Positions 9,935 to 18,285 of a stretch of DNA of 64,000 nucleotides are shown here, in pieces. Source of the DNA: Mycolicibacterium fluoranthenivorans (GTDB taxonomy: Bacteria > Actinomycetota > Actinomycetes > Mycobacteriales > Mycobacteriaceae); assembly GCF_011758805.1 (NCBI RefSeq), contig NZ_JAANOW010000002.1, forward strand, positions 434,001 to 498,000. The letters are read 5' to 3'. The stretch's first letter is position 1; the number at the start of each line of letters is the position of its first letter. The notes beneath the pieces were generated by a model. It did no database searches and was not told the origin of the DNA. It saw nothing but the letters and a program-made list of their open reading frames with translations. A program made the position numbers and the translations under genes.

Positions 9935-10975
9935 CTACTGTGCGAACCGGCCGGTGATCGGCGGCAGGTCCTTGAGCGTGACGATGCCCGGCGGGGCGGC
10001 GACCACCGCGGGCACCGCATTGGTCACCGGCATCGCGGTGTAGATCATGCCCAGCCCCATGAACCCGGGCTCGGTCCAGTCCCGTGGCGGCAGGCAGTGC
10101 AACACCGTGCGCATGTTGGGCAGCCCGAACACCTGGATGACGTGGCCGTGCTCGAGGGGCTTCGGTGGGGTCACATGGTGGCCCATGGTCCAGTTGAAGC
10201 CGACGCTGACGACATTGCGGTCACCCACCCAGCCGCGGTGGTAGCCGTACACGCTGCCGACGGTGCCTTTCGGGATCTGCATGAAGCCGAGGTCGGTGTC
10301 GTCGGTGGCCGCGGTGAAGGTGACATCGAAGGTCATCCGGTCCAGCTGGGCGCCGATCGCGTCGGCCATCATCGCGGCCGATTCGGCGAACACTTCGCTC
10401 TCCACGCGCACGCTTTCGGCCAGGCCCGGGGTCTGCGGATCTTGGCCGAAGCCCATCGCCGATTGGGTGCCCGCCGATTCGTAGGTGGAGCAGTCCACCG
10501 ATTCGGTGATCCGGATCTCGTCGACCCGCTCGCAGGAACCCGAGAGCACCATGCCGACCATGTTGGTCATGCCCGGGTGCGCGCCGCTGCCGAAGATGGT
10601 GGATTGTCCTGTCGCGCAAGCCGCCCGGATGCGATCGAGGTCGCGCGGGGATTGCTTGCCGCCGGTGATCCAGGCGGCGCTGGAGCATACGTTGATCCCG
10701 GCTTCCAGCAGCCGGACGAGTTCGTCGATAGTGGGCCACAGCGGGTTGTAACAACACGCGTCGGGCTGCAGCGCGATCAGCGCGTCGATGTCGTTGGTGG
10801 CTGTGACCCCGGTCGGCTCCGGCCAGCCGGCCAATTCGGCGGCGTCGACGCCGACCTTGTCGGCGCCGTGGGCGTAGACCCCGACCAGTTCCATATCGGA
10901 GCGGCCGATGATCGCGTGCAGGGAGCGTTTACCGATGTTGCCGGTGGTCCACTGGATGACTCGTAACGGGCTCAT
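9935..10975 (-). CDS. DapB-like NAD(P)-dependent oxidoreductase
   Basis: A 346-residue protein of the family annotated dihydrodipicolinate reductase-like in mycobacteria. The N-terminus RVIQWTTGNIGKRSL is a Rossmann GxxG motif, followed by VGVYAHGADKVGVDA and an FGSGAHPGMTNM loop. Relatives include 2,4-diaminopentanoate dehydrogenase. It is too long and too divergent to be lysine-pathway DapB. First gene of a three-gene minus operon with a flavoprotein and an SDR; a strong palindrome sits 31 bases upstream. The reaction is not predictable beyond an NAD(P)H redox step. Confidence 0.75.
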   Translation of the reverse strand: MSPLRVIQWTTGNIGKRSLHAIIGRSDMELVGVYAHGADKVGVDAAELAGWPEPTGVTATNDIDALIALQPDACCYNPLWPTIDELVRLLEAGINVCSSAAWITGGKQSPRDLDRIRAACATGQSTIFGSGAHPGMTNMVGMVLSGSCERVDEIRITESVDCSTYESAGTQSAMGFGQDPQTPGLAESVRVESEVFAESAAMMADAIGAQLDRMTFDVTFTAATDDTDLGFMQIPKGTVGSVYGYHRGWVGDRNVVSVGFNWTMGHHVTPPKPLEHGHVIQVFGLPNMRTVLHCLPPRDWTEPGFMGLGMIYTAMPVTNAVPAVVAAPPGIVTLKDLPPITGRFAQ

Positions 10976-11378
10976 GAGTGCACACTATTGCCGAGGTGTT
11001 CACGGGTGTAACCCGGGTCACACGATGTGACGGTGGTTTCGTGTGTCGATTCTCAAATGGGAGGCAAGAAGTCGTGCTTGGCCAGACCGTCGGTGTGCCA
11101 CTGGTCGCGACCGCGGGTGCCTTCGACGGTTTGGCGGTCGCGATGTTGACTGGAACCCGCCCCGGTGCAGGCTGCTCACGAGTCGGCTGGAGCTGACTCG
11201 ACTGGTGTCGGCCTTGGCGATCCAGCCGAAACTCGTCCTGCGGTGGCGAATCCGCGGGTATCAGTCCGACCGCGCGCCGCCAATGTCAGCCTCACCACGC
11301 CGACTTGCATCGAAAGCGCGGAGGCGCCGCCGGGGTAGCACAGATACTCTGACGAACCCTCGCGCGTCGCCGTTGGCG
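10976..11378. other. 403-base intergenic region
   Basis: Apart from the palindromes at 11006-11031 and an imperfect inverted repeat at 11180-11199 (GAGTC arms), I see no gene here. Short open frames exist on the plus strand but have no family features or ribosome-binding sites. Confidence 0.6.
11006..11023. promoter_or_regulatory. 18-bp palindrome, candidate operator
   Basis: GTGTAACCCGGGTCACAC is self-complementary at 16 of 18 positions around CCCGGG. It overlaps a second perfect inverted repeat, GTCACA-CGA-TGTGAC at 11017-11031. The site is 31-48 bases upstream of the minus-strand operon start at 10975, where a TetR/GntR-type repressor would act. Confidence 0.5.
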
Positions 11379-12020
11379 TCAAATCCGCCCGCTACGCAGG
11401 GTGGCGCCGCCCTTCCTGCGGACGCCGGTGGGAGACCTTCGGGGTTCGATTAACGCCTGGACGGCGTCGATGAGGACCTCAAGCAGCCGGTCGTGAGACA
11501 CGGTTGCGGTCCCTGAAGCGTTCGCGGTGATCCATCCGACAGTGGCGCTGCGAATCAGCACGGCAACGGCCTGGGGGTCGTCGCACTGGGCGGCACCGGA
11601 TTCGGTGAGCCGGGTCAGCTCCGCAACGGCGAGTGCACCGAAGGCGTCGACGAGTTGTTGTCCACGCTCGCGTAGCCGCGGCTCGTAGACGTGACCTTGT
11701 TCAAGGAGCACTCGACGCAGGAACGGGTCACGCACGATCTCGCTGTTGAGCCGGCGGACTCTGTCGAGGAACGCCGCTAGCGGGTCCTCGATCTGACCGT
11801 CGGCGAGGAAGGCGGTAAGCCGCTCGACGCGTTCAGTCATCGCCGCACTCAGCACGCCGATCTTCCCGTCGGGGAAATGGCTGTAGAGCGTGCCCAACGC
11901 GATGTGGGCGCGCTCGGCGATCTCGCGCACGCTGGTCTTCTCGTAGCCGACCTCGCCGAACAACTCTTGGGCCGCAACCACGATGTCGTGGTATTTCGGC
12001 GAGCGCTCAACGTCAGCCAT
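11379..12020 (-). CDS. TetR-family transcriptional regulator
   Basis: A 213-residue regulator. The N-terminal helix-turn-helix runs from residue 10 to 55, with AAQELFGEVGYEKTSVREIAE followed by ALGTLYSHFPDGK, the standard TetR recognition helix. The remaining ligand domain is divergent, with a basic tail. The upstream region holds the palindrome TAGAAC-N14-GTTCTA (12141-12166), and the same palindrome lies in front of the nine-gene operon at 22513, so this protein is the best candidate repressor of both the adjacent secreted-protein gene and that operon. The ligand is probably a pathway substrate or CoA ester. Confidence 0.88.
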   Translation of the reverse strand: MADVERSPKYHDIVVAAQELFGEVGYEKTSVREIAERAHIALGTLYSHFPDGKIGVLSAAMTERVERLTAFLADGQIEDPLAAFLDRVRRLNSEIVRDPFLRRVLLEQGHVYEPRLRERGQQLVDAFGALAVAELTRLTESGAAQCDDPQAVAVLIRSATVGWITANASGTATVSHDRLLEVLIDAVQALIEPRRSPTGVRRKGGATLRSGRI

Positions 12021-12140
12021 TTAGCCACCACCAGGGTGCAACGCCCCCCGAGGACGGTGCGCTGTAGGGGCTCTCCACAGTTGTCGACGGTAGCAGCGCG
12101 TCCTCTTCGGCACGGACTCGTCAGCTTTCCTCGCTATAGA

Positions 12141-12166
12141 TAGAACGTATTGATATAATTGTTCTA
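12141..12166. promoter_or_regulatory. Operator palindrome, copy 1 (TAGAAC-N14-GTTCTA)
   Basis: Six-base arms in perfect inverted repeat with a 14-base spacer, between the TetR gene (minus) and the secreted-protein gene (plus). An identical arrangement occurs at 22536-22561. The spacer contains a consensus extended -10, so a bound repressor would block transcription directly. Confidence 0.72.
12151..12159 (+). promoter_or_regulatory. Extended -10 promoter for the 12212 gene
   Basis: TGATATAAT is a perfect extended -10 (TGN plus TATAAT) lying inside the operator. Transcription would start near 12166, leaving a leader of roughly 45 bases with GGAG at 12201-12204 before the TTG start. Confidence 0.6.
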
Positions 12167-12211
12167 GTATCCTCGGGTGGCTGAGCGTCAACAAGCGAAT
12201 GGAGCCCTGGC

Positions 12212-13519
12212 TTGTCCATACTCAACTTCGTCGCGTTTCGTCGTGTCGTGACCGCGGCGCGTCCGGTCGCGCTGATGGTGTCCGCGGTGATTCTGGCCGT
12301 CAGTGCAGTGCTCGTTGTTACACCAGGCGAGGCTGGGGCGTTCGCCGAGGATGTCTGCTATTCGGCCCGGGGGTCGAAGGCGGATTCGTGCGCGTCCCTT
12401 CCGAAAATCTGCCCGCTCACCGAACCCACGTCGCCAGCCTGTCGCACCGCCGCACTCGCCTTGCTGACCGTCGCGGCAGCCCGGCCCGGCGGCGGGCGCA
12501 GTCTCGTGCACTCCGATTCGACCTATGTGATGGCACGCGCAGTGGGCTTCTCCAGTGACGATGCATACTGGATCGCCGCCTACGATGAGGCCACCGACCT
12601 GGGCAGCTTCAGCCCCAAGGGGACCGACGGCAAGCCGGTACCCAACAGTGCGGCCTTGACCACCAGTGACATCGGCGGGTTGGTCAGGACCAACTTCAAC
12701 ACCGGCGGGCTGTTGTTCCATTTCGTGGCGACCTTCAAGGACCAGCCCAACCAGACGCCGGACGGCCTGCATCCGAATCCTCGGGATGCGCAACACGAGA
12801 TCCTGCTGACCCACCTGCGTCGGTGGGCGATGGCCGGACCAGGTAGTAACGCCCCCCTGTGTACGGGTGGATTCACTACGCCGTCGGCCAGCGGAGACAT
12901 CGCGACCGGTGACACCTGCTTCGGCGGTCCCAACCCGGTGCCAATCCGCGGCGTGATCGCAGTAGAGGCGCCGGCGGCGATCCCGTTCGCGACATCGACC
13001 GGACTGCAGATCATCTCCGGCAAGGTGCGATCCGACCAGTTCGACTCGTGGGTGGGCGGCGGTCAGCGTGCCGCAGATGCTCGGGTCGGCATCTACCTGC
13101 ACGTCCTCGCCGATCGCATCTCGCATCACCGTTGCACCGACGCCGCGCAGATCGTCATTCCCGCCCATGGAGATGAGCGATTCCGCGAGGATCTCGACAA
13201 TCCGGAATGCGACCAGGGTCTGCACGCTCTTCGGCATATCTACGAGACGGGCGTGCCCTTCGCGCAGCTCGACGCCGCCGACCGTACGACCGAAGCGGCC
13301 CTGCCACAGGTCTACGACGAGTTGGTCGAGTTCGCCAGAGCGCGTGGCGTTCTCAACCTTCAGGCGGTGGCGCTCAGGCCGACGGTCATCGATAGGGGGC
13401 TGATCCCGGCGCTGGAGTACCCGGACGCGGTGGCACGCATCACCGCCGTCGCGGCGGTTGCCTGCCGGCTGGGATTCGAACCCTTTCCCGGCGAGCCGGC
13501 CTGCGCTGGCCAACGGTGA
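12212..13519 (+). CDS. Secreted protein of unknown function with a metal-binding-like His/Asp motif
   Basis: A 435-residue protein with an N-terminal signal sequence: basic start, hydrophobic stretch ALMVSAVILAVSAVLVV, and cleavage near GEAGAFA. I do not recognise a named family with certainty. Two stretches, STYVMARAVGFSSDDAYWIA near residue 103 and YLHVLADRISHHRC near 295, recall the HxxxD...H patterns of zinc-dependent phospholipase C/S1-P1-like and DUF6765 proteins. Several Cys near the N-terminus may form disulfides. TTG start with GGAG seven bases upstream. It is divergent from the TetR gene and shares the operator found before the catabolic operon, so it may act outside the cell on the same substrate. 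Confidence 0.7.
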   Translation: MSILNFVAFRRVVTAARPVALMVSAVILAVSAVLVVTPGEAGAFAEDVCYSARGSKADSCASLPKICPLTEPTSPACRTAALALLTVAAARPGGGRSLVHSDSTYVMARAVGFSSDDAYWIAAYDEATDLGSFSPKGTDGKPVPNSAALTTSDIGGLVRTNFNTGGLLFHFVATFKDQPNQTPDGLHPNPRDAQHEILLTHLRRWAMAGPGSNAPLCTGGFTTPSASGDIATGDTCFGGPNPVPIRGVIAVEAPAAIPFATSTGLQIISGKVRSDQFDSWVGGGQRAADARVGIYLHVLADRISHHRCTDAAQIVIPAHGDERFREDLDNPECDQGLHALRHIYETGVPFAQLDAADRTTEAALPQVYDELVEFARARGVLNLQAVALRPTVIDRGLIPALEYPDAVARITAVAAVACRLGFEPFPGEPACAGQR

Positions 13520-13600
13520 GTTCTGATACGACCTCCGTGACGCCCAGCGGCAGGGCGGCTCTCGTCGGCCAAACTTGTCGGCGGGAGCGCGAATGGTGCG

Positions 13601-14875
13601 CTACCGGCCTTTGCATCCGGTCGCCTCGTAGGCGGCCGCGTCGGTAAAGTACTGGCCGCGTGGATAGTACGCACCCATTGTGCCGGCCTCGTGGTTGAGC
13701 TCGGATCGACCGATGCTCTGCGCAAAGGTTGGGTCGGCAAGCATATTGCGCATGATCAGGACCGTTCCGGGTGCGGTGCCCATCGGTAGCCAGGCCACGC
13801 CGCACGCCTCCTCGGCATTGCGGGGCCGATCCTGGGGCGCCGAGACCACCAACGTGAAGCTGCCGTCGTTGCGCACCGGTACAGCGTGATCGGGAATGCA
13901 CTGCACCGCTTGGGTGGTGGCGAGCTTCTCGCTGCACATCGACCAGTAACGCACTTGCCCTCCGGTCATCGGGCTCTGTCCCTGGAAGGTATCGGCGTGG
14001 GTCGGCATTGCCCCGGTGAAGGCCAGCACCTTGCCGTAGTTGGAGTTGACGAGTGCCGAGACGTACTGGTTGTCGACGTTGGCGCCCAGACCACCCGGGG
14101 CTCCACCCGATGTCGCCGCGCTGACCCGGTCGTAGAGGGCGTCACCGAGCAGGTCGTTGTGCAGGATCTGCGCATAGACAGTGGCGGTGTTGACGAACTT
14201 CTGCCACGACGGAGGGTTGGTGCCGAAGGCACCCGCGCCATGGTCCGCGCCGGCAGGCAGCGCAGCGAAAGATGCACCGGCGGTCACCCCACCGCGATTG
14301 TTGTCGCACGTGTTCGTCATCTTGCCGGTGTCGTCGACGGCGACCACGGCCGGCAGGCCGACACCGCCGGATACCGGGTCGACGGCGGCATCGACGTCGT
14401 AGATTCGGTAGATCACCGTGACGAGATGCTCGGCGAGGGCACCTTCGCCGCTGTAGAGCGTGTTGGGAGGTCGGCCCGAGTGGGGCGGACTGCCGGGCAC
14501 CACGGTCAATGTGTAGGAGCGCGCCGGCGCATTGCGGTCAGCACCGACGAGGAACGGATTCGTTGAGCCTGCATCGGGTGCGATGGCGACATCGTGCACG
14601 GCGTCGCCCGAGCCGCCCGGGCCCTGCAGTGCGTAGGCGATGTAGCGGGCATGCGGGAACTTTCCTGAAACTCGAATCTGTTGGCCGGCGCGAAGCGGGA
14701 CGACGGCTTTCCAGTAGCGTGCTTCTAAGTCGGGGAAAAGTGTGTTGCCCACAGGACTCCAGCCGCAGCCGATCGACGGAGGCTCGGCCGAGGAGAGTGG
14801 ATCCCACGCGAGTCCGTGAAGCGTCGCTGTCGCCAAGACCGTGGTGAAAAGGGCAGCGGGGAAACGAATCTTCAT
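13601..14875 (-). CDS. Secreted protein of unknown function, last gene of the operon
   Basis: A 424-residue protein with a signal peptide (MKIRFPAALFTTVLATATLHG). The mature part contains a conserved-looking CGWSPVGNTLFPD segment and scattered Cys, but no catalytic motif I can name. ATG at 14875 overlaps the stop of the fumarylacetoacetase-like gene (ATGA), so the signal-peptide start is well supported and the gene is cotranslated with the catabolic enzymes. A secreted or periplasmic product at the end of a degradative operon suggests substrate capture or first attack. It converges with the other secreted-protein gene at 13519. Confidence 0.72.
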   Translation of the reverse strand: MKIRFPAALFTTVLATATLHGLAWDPLSSAEPPSIGCGWSPVGNTLFPDLEARYWKAVVPLRAGQQIRVSGKFPHARYIAYALQGPGGSGDAVHDVAIAPDAGSTNPFLVGADRNAPARSYTLTVVPGSPPHSGRPPNTLYSGEGALAEHLVTVIYRIYDVDAAVDPVSGGVGLPAVVAVDDTGKMTNTCDNNRGGVTAGASFAALPAGADHGAGAFGTNPPSWQKFVNTATVYAQILHNDLLGDALYDRVSAATSGGAPGGLGANVDNQYVSALVNSNYGKVLAFTGAMPTHADTFQGQSPMTGGQVRYWSMCSEKLATTQAVQCIPDHAVPVRNDGSFTLVVSAPQDRPRNAEEACGVAWLPMGTAPGTVLIMRNMLADPTFAQSIGRSELNHEAGTMGAYYPRGQYFTDAAAYEATGCKGR

Positions 14876-15786
14876 CGGCGCGTGCCGGGGTAGCTGATCA
14901 CGGGGTTGTCGATGTGGCCGATGCCGTCGACCTCGACCCGGATGCGATCCCCGGCTCGCAACATGCGCCCCGCTGCCCAGCCGATGCCGGCAAACGTCCC
15001 ACACGCGATGTGATCCCCCGGTTGGAGTCTGACGAATGTACTGAGTTTGCTGACGATCTCGGCAGGGCTGAGGATGAGATCGCCGATCCGGCCGCGTTGG
15101 CGCAGCTCTCCGTTCAGATAAGTGCGCAGTTCACAGCTTTCCAGGTCGAGCTCGGTGGCCGGCACGATCGCGGGTCCGAGAGGTCCGTGACTCGGATAGC
15201 TCTTGGCCAGGTTCGTCGCGGTCGGATTGTCGAACTGCATGTCCCGGATCGAGACATCGTTGGTGATGGTGTAACCGGCGATGCCCGCGCCGGCCTCTTC
15301 CGCGGATGCCTCGAACAACGTCGTGCCGACAACCGCCACGAGTTCGCCTTCCCAGTCCACTTTGGTTGCGTTGGGCGGCAGGACGATCGGGTCGACGGGG
15401 CCGACGATCGCCGAAGTGGCCTTGGTGAAGAAGTAGGGAATCTTGGGCCGCGGGTGCGCCAGCAGATAGCCTGCGCCTAGGCGGATCAGCCGCGGTTCGC
15501 GCAGCAGCCAGCGCAGGTTGACCTCGCGACGATGATCCTTTGCGTTGAGGCCGATGGCGAAGAACGTGGGTGGGTGCGGAATCGGGGCGGTCAGCGTGAC
15601 CGAGTCGAGCGGGCAGCGCGGGCCGTCGATGCACAGCTTCGCGACACGCTGCTCCCAGTCGGGCATGGTGATCAGGTCGAGCACGGACGCCGGGCCGTTG
15701 CCGCTGTGGAGATCGACCACGTCGTCGCCGATGATTGCTCCCGGCCCCGGCCGGTGCCGGTCATCGAGATAGGTGACGATGCGCAT
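14872..15786 (-). CDS. Fumarylacetoacetate hydrolase-family protein
   Basis: A 304-residue FAH-family enzyme. The C-terminal FAH fold is clear: FFAIGLNAKDH near residue 87, the metal-binding DWEGELVAVVG (Glu ligands) near 160, and YTITNDVSIRDMQ near 190. Such enzymes hydrolyse or decarboxylate ring-cleavage products in aromatic meta-cleavage pathways. The ATG at 15786, with GAGAAAG upstream, gives the conserved MRIVTY start; an ATG at 15810 overlapping the previous gene is the alternative. It follows an extradiol-type dioxygenase, exactly the order of chemistry expected. Confidence 0.88.
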   Translation of the reverse strand: MRIVTYLDDRHRPGPGAIIGDDVVDLHSGNGPASVLDLITMPDWEQRVAKLCIDGPRCPLDSVTLTAPIPHPPTFFAIGLNAKDHRREVNLRWLLREPRLIRLGAGYLLAHPRPKIPYFFTKATSAIVGPVDPIVLPPNATKVDWEGELVAVVGTTLFEASAEEAGAGIAGYTITNDVSIRDMQFDNPTATNLAKSYPSHGPLGPAIVPATELDLESCELRTYLNGELRQRGRIGDLILSPAEIVSKLSTFVRLQPGDHIACGTFAGIGWAAGRMLRAGDRIRVEVDGIGHIDNPVISYPGTRR

Positions 15787-15794
15787 CGACTTTC

Positions 15795-16460
15795 TCACAA
15801 CGTCTTCCATCGGATTGTGCGCAGGCCGCTACGTGGTCTGCGCCCATCCGGCGGCGCCGATCCGCGGCGGATCAGCTCGGTGTGCGGCCGTCCGGCCATC
15901 AACAGTCGTTCCAGCACGTCGGGGTCGAACTCGACTCCTATCGGATTGGACTCGAATTCGCCGCCGGCGATCCACGCCATCAGCTCCTCGTTGGTGCCGA
16001 AGTTGTCCGCCTGCAGTTCCAGCCGATTCCCGTCGGGATCTTCGTAGTACATCGATGTCGTGGGGCCGTGGTTGATGCACCAGACCGGGTTGATCCCCAT
16101 ATCCGCCAGCCGCCGGTAGTTCACGACAAGGGATTGCAGACCGGAGTAGGTGAAGGCGATGTGGTCGACCCCGAATACCTTGCGGTGCAGCTTCCACCCG
16201 CGTGAGGGTAGTCGGATGGCTCGGGGCACGGACACGAAGGCGATGCGGTGGTGTTCCTCGTCGTACGTGAGGAAGGCGACCCGTTTGTTGCGGAACACCA
16301 CCACGGCGTCGAGGGTGCGCGTGTACCAGTCGATCATGTCCTGCGGGCGAGGGGTTTTGAACACGATGTGCGCCAGCCGGTTCGGCGCGTGTGGGCGGGG
16401 CAGTTGTTCGTGCAGGTCGTTGGGACCGACGAGGACTCCGGGCTTGCTGGCTGATCTCAT
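15795..16460 (-). CDS. Extradiol dioxygenase-type VOC protein
   Basis: A 221-residue vicinal-oxygen-chelate protein. The presumed metal triad is His31 (LAHIVFKT), His100 (FGVDHIAF) and Glu148 (DPDGNRLELQ), all at the positions expected for a single-domain, iron-dependent ring-cleavage dioxygenase. It probably opens a catechol formed by the upstream flavin monooxygenase. The ATG at 16460 overlaps the previous stop (ATGA); the longer open frame is not used. The C-terminal 50 residues are Arg/Pro-rich and may be disordered. A glyoxalase-like isomerase function cannot be excluded. Confidence 0.8.
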   Translation of the reverse strand: MRSASKPGVLVGPNDLHEQLPRPHAPNRLAHIVFKTPRPQDMIDWYTRTLDAVVVFRNKRVAFLTYDEEHHRIAFVSVPRAIRLPSRGWKLHRKVFGVDHIAFTYSGLQSLVVNYRRLADMGINPVWCINHGPTTSMYYEDPDGNRLELQADNFGTNEELMAWIAGGEFESNPIGVEFDPDVLERLLMAGRPHTELIRRGSAPPDGRRPRSGLRTIRWKTL

Positions 16461-16912
16461 AGTGTCCTTCCTGGGTGGATGCGAGGCTCCAGGGTGAAGT
16501 ACAGGATGTGTCGGCAGCGCCCGCTGCGTCGTTGTAGTGTCAGGCGGCACAGCTGGCGTTCCGCCGTCTGCGTGCGGATCTCGCTGACGATGCGGCGCAT
16601 CGGGCGAGGGTTCGTCGGAACGTCGTAGACGAGGAACGTCTGTCGGCCGTCGTGGGTGATGTCGAACTGCGCCCACCGGATGCCCAGCGCCCAGACGTTG
16701 ACACCATGATGATGGTGAAAGTCTTTACCGCGGTAGATAATCGACACGGCGATATTCACTGCGGCGAGGATCAGCCGACGTAGCGGGTCGGGTAGCGTTC
16801 CGATGCCGGGTATCGCCACTGCGCGGGCAACCTGACTGCCCTGCGGTTCCCCGATTCCAGGAGCGGGCAGTGCCGCAAAGCGGTAGGCGGCCGTCGCCAT
16901 GGTCAGTGTCAT
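16457..16912 (-). CDS. Conserved-looking protein of unknown function
   Basis: A 151-residue protein that I cannot assign. It has a hydrophobic helix LRRLILAAVNIAVSIIY near residue 45, then FHHHHGVNVWALG with four consecutive His, and a basic C-terminal half. No signal peptide is obvious. Both ends overlap neighbouring operon genes by ATGA, so translation is almost certain. The His cluster could bind metal or heme; its place between the GMC oxidoreductase and the dioxygenase suggests an accessory role in the same pathway. Confidence 0.68.
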   Translation of the reverse strand: MTLTMATAAYRFAALPAPGIGEPQGSQVARAVAIPGIGTLPDPLRRLILAAVNIAVSIIYRGKDFHHHHGVNVWALGIRWAQFDITHDGRQTFLVYDVPTNPRPMRRIVSEIRTQTAERQLCRLTLQRRSGRCRHILYFTLEPRIHPGRTL

Positions 16913-18285
16913 GAGCGTTCCTCATGCAGAATGAGGTCGGCGATGCGCTCGGCGAAGGCGGCGATGGTCAACGAGGGTGGTACGCCGGGTGCGCGTGGGA
17001 GAATCGCCCCGTCCGCCACGTACAACCCTGGGTGCCCGAAGACTTCGCCGGTATGTCGTACGACGCCCCCACCGGGCGTCTCTGAGATCGCCGCACCGCC
17101 AAGGGGATGCGCTGACAGCAGCCGCCGGGATGCGCCGACGGCGCGCAGGTGTCCGGCCGTCCGCACGGCGACCATCGCCGAGTCCATCCGGCGGTAGGTG
17201 GACGGTGCCAGGTCACGACGGGCGTTGCTGCTCAGTCCGCCTTTGACCGGCCGCAACACCGCAGGAGAACTGTCGTCGCACATTCCGACGAGCAGCTGGA
17301 ACGCCGTGGAGAGGATGGGAAGATCGGCGTCCAGGTAGTACGCGCCGCCGGTGGAGGCGGCAGCGTTGACGAGCACGCCGGAGGATGCCCTGTCGGCCCG
17401 GGGTCGACGTAGGACCAGGGGGTGGTCGGCGTTGCCGGAGAAGCCTTTTCCGAGGCGCGGCGCGATCCGGTTCAACGATCGACTACGCGCCTCGAAGAGC
17501 AGGCGCACGGTGTTCAGCGTGCCCGCGGCCACGATCACCCGGCGCGCTCGCACAGTCGACGTGGTGCCGGTTCGGTGATCATGATACGACACGTCGAACC
17601 CGGCGGAGTCCGGCGTGAGACCCACCACCTCGCACAACGGCCAGATCTCGGCACCGGCCTTCTGCGCGGCAGGCAGGTACGTCAGGTCCAGCGTGGTCTT
17701 GGCGCCGTGCGGACACCCCAGCACGCACTGGCTGCACCGCTTGCATGACGCGTGGTCGATGGCGAGGTCGGGACGTTCCATCGTCATCCCGGTCTGCCCC
17801 ATGGCGACGGTCAGCCGGCGGCGGCCGATTGCGGCGGGGACCGGCTCGGGCCGCTGCATGTCGCGGACCCGGGCGAAGTAGGGGGCCATCTCCTCGTGGG
17901 TGATCTCGGAGGGAAGCGAGTCCCAGAAATCGGCGTTGGGTTCGCGCTGGATGGCAGCATACGTGTGTGAGCCGCCACCGACCCCGCTGGCGCCGAGGAC
18001 GGTCATCCGCGGGAAGCGGTGTATCTCGTAGAGCCCGTCGGTATTCAGGCGTAGATCGTGTGAGCGACGCGGGGTGGCATAGCGGATATTGCGCAACAAC
18101 TTTCGGCTGCCCCACGGGCCGCGTGGGAGTGCCCGTCCGACCGAAGCCGCCACGTCCCGTGCCGCTGGTCCCCACCACGGTCCACGCTCGATCAGCAATA
18201 CCCGCATTCCCCCTTGGGCGAGTCGGCATCCCGTCACTGCGCCACCGAAACCGGTTCCCACGACCACCACGTCGTAGCGATTCAC
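16909..18285 (-). CDS. GMC-type FAD oxidoreductase with a ferredoxin-like Cys motif
   Basis: A 458-residue flavoprotein of the GMC / cholesterol-oxidase-like group. The N-terminal FAD fold is VVVVGTGFGGAVTG, followed by GASGVGGGSHTYA. The C-terminal SAHPLGGAAI and DGAILPRAPGVPPSLTIAA hold the active-site and FAD contacts seen in ChoD-like proteins. Cys181, 184, 187 and 191 form CX2CX2CX3CP, the spacing of a 4Fe-4S ferredoxin site. It probably oxidises an alcohol made by the P450. ATGA overlaps at both ends place it firmly in the operon. Confidence 0.85.
   Translation of the reverse strand: MNRYDVVVVGTGFGGAVTGCRLAQGGMRVLLIERGPWWGPAARDVAASVGRALPRGPWGSRKLLRNIRYATPRRSHDLRLNTDGLYEIHRFPRMTVLGASGVGGGSHTYAAIQREPNADFWDSLPSEITHEEMAPYFARVRDMQRPEPVPAAIGRRRLTVAMGQTGMTMERPDLAIDHASCKRCSQCVLGCPHGAKTTLDLTYLPAAQKAGAEIWPLCEVVGLTPDSAGFDVSYHDHRTGTTSTVRARRVIVAAGTLNTVRLLFEARSRSLNRIAPRLGKGFSGNADHPLVLRRPRADRASSGVLVNAAASTGGAYYLDADLPILSTAFQLLVGMCDDSSPAVLRPVKGGLSSNARRDLAPSTYRRMDSAMVAVRTAGHLRAVGASRRLLSAHPLGGAAISETPGGGVVRHTGEVFGHPGLYVADGAILPRAPGVPPSLTIAAFAERIADLILHEERS

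Noticed and set aside
10978..11453. Short plus-strand open frames upstream of the reductase-like gene
   Set aside because: Overlap the operator palindromes and the TetR 3' end, no recognisable protein features.
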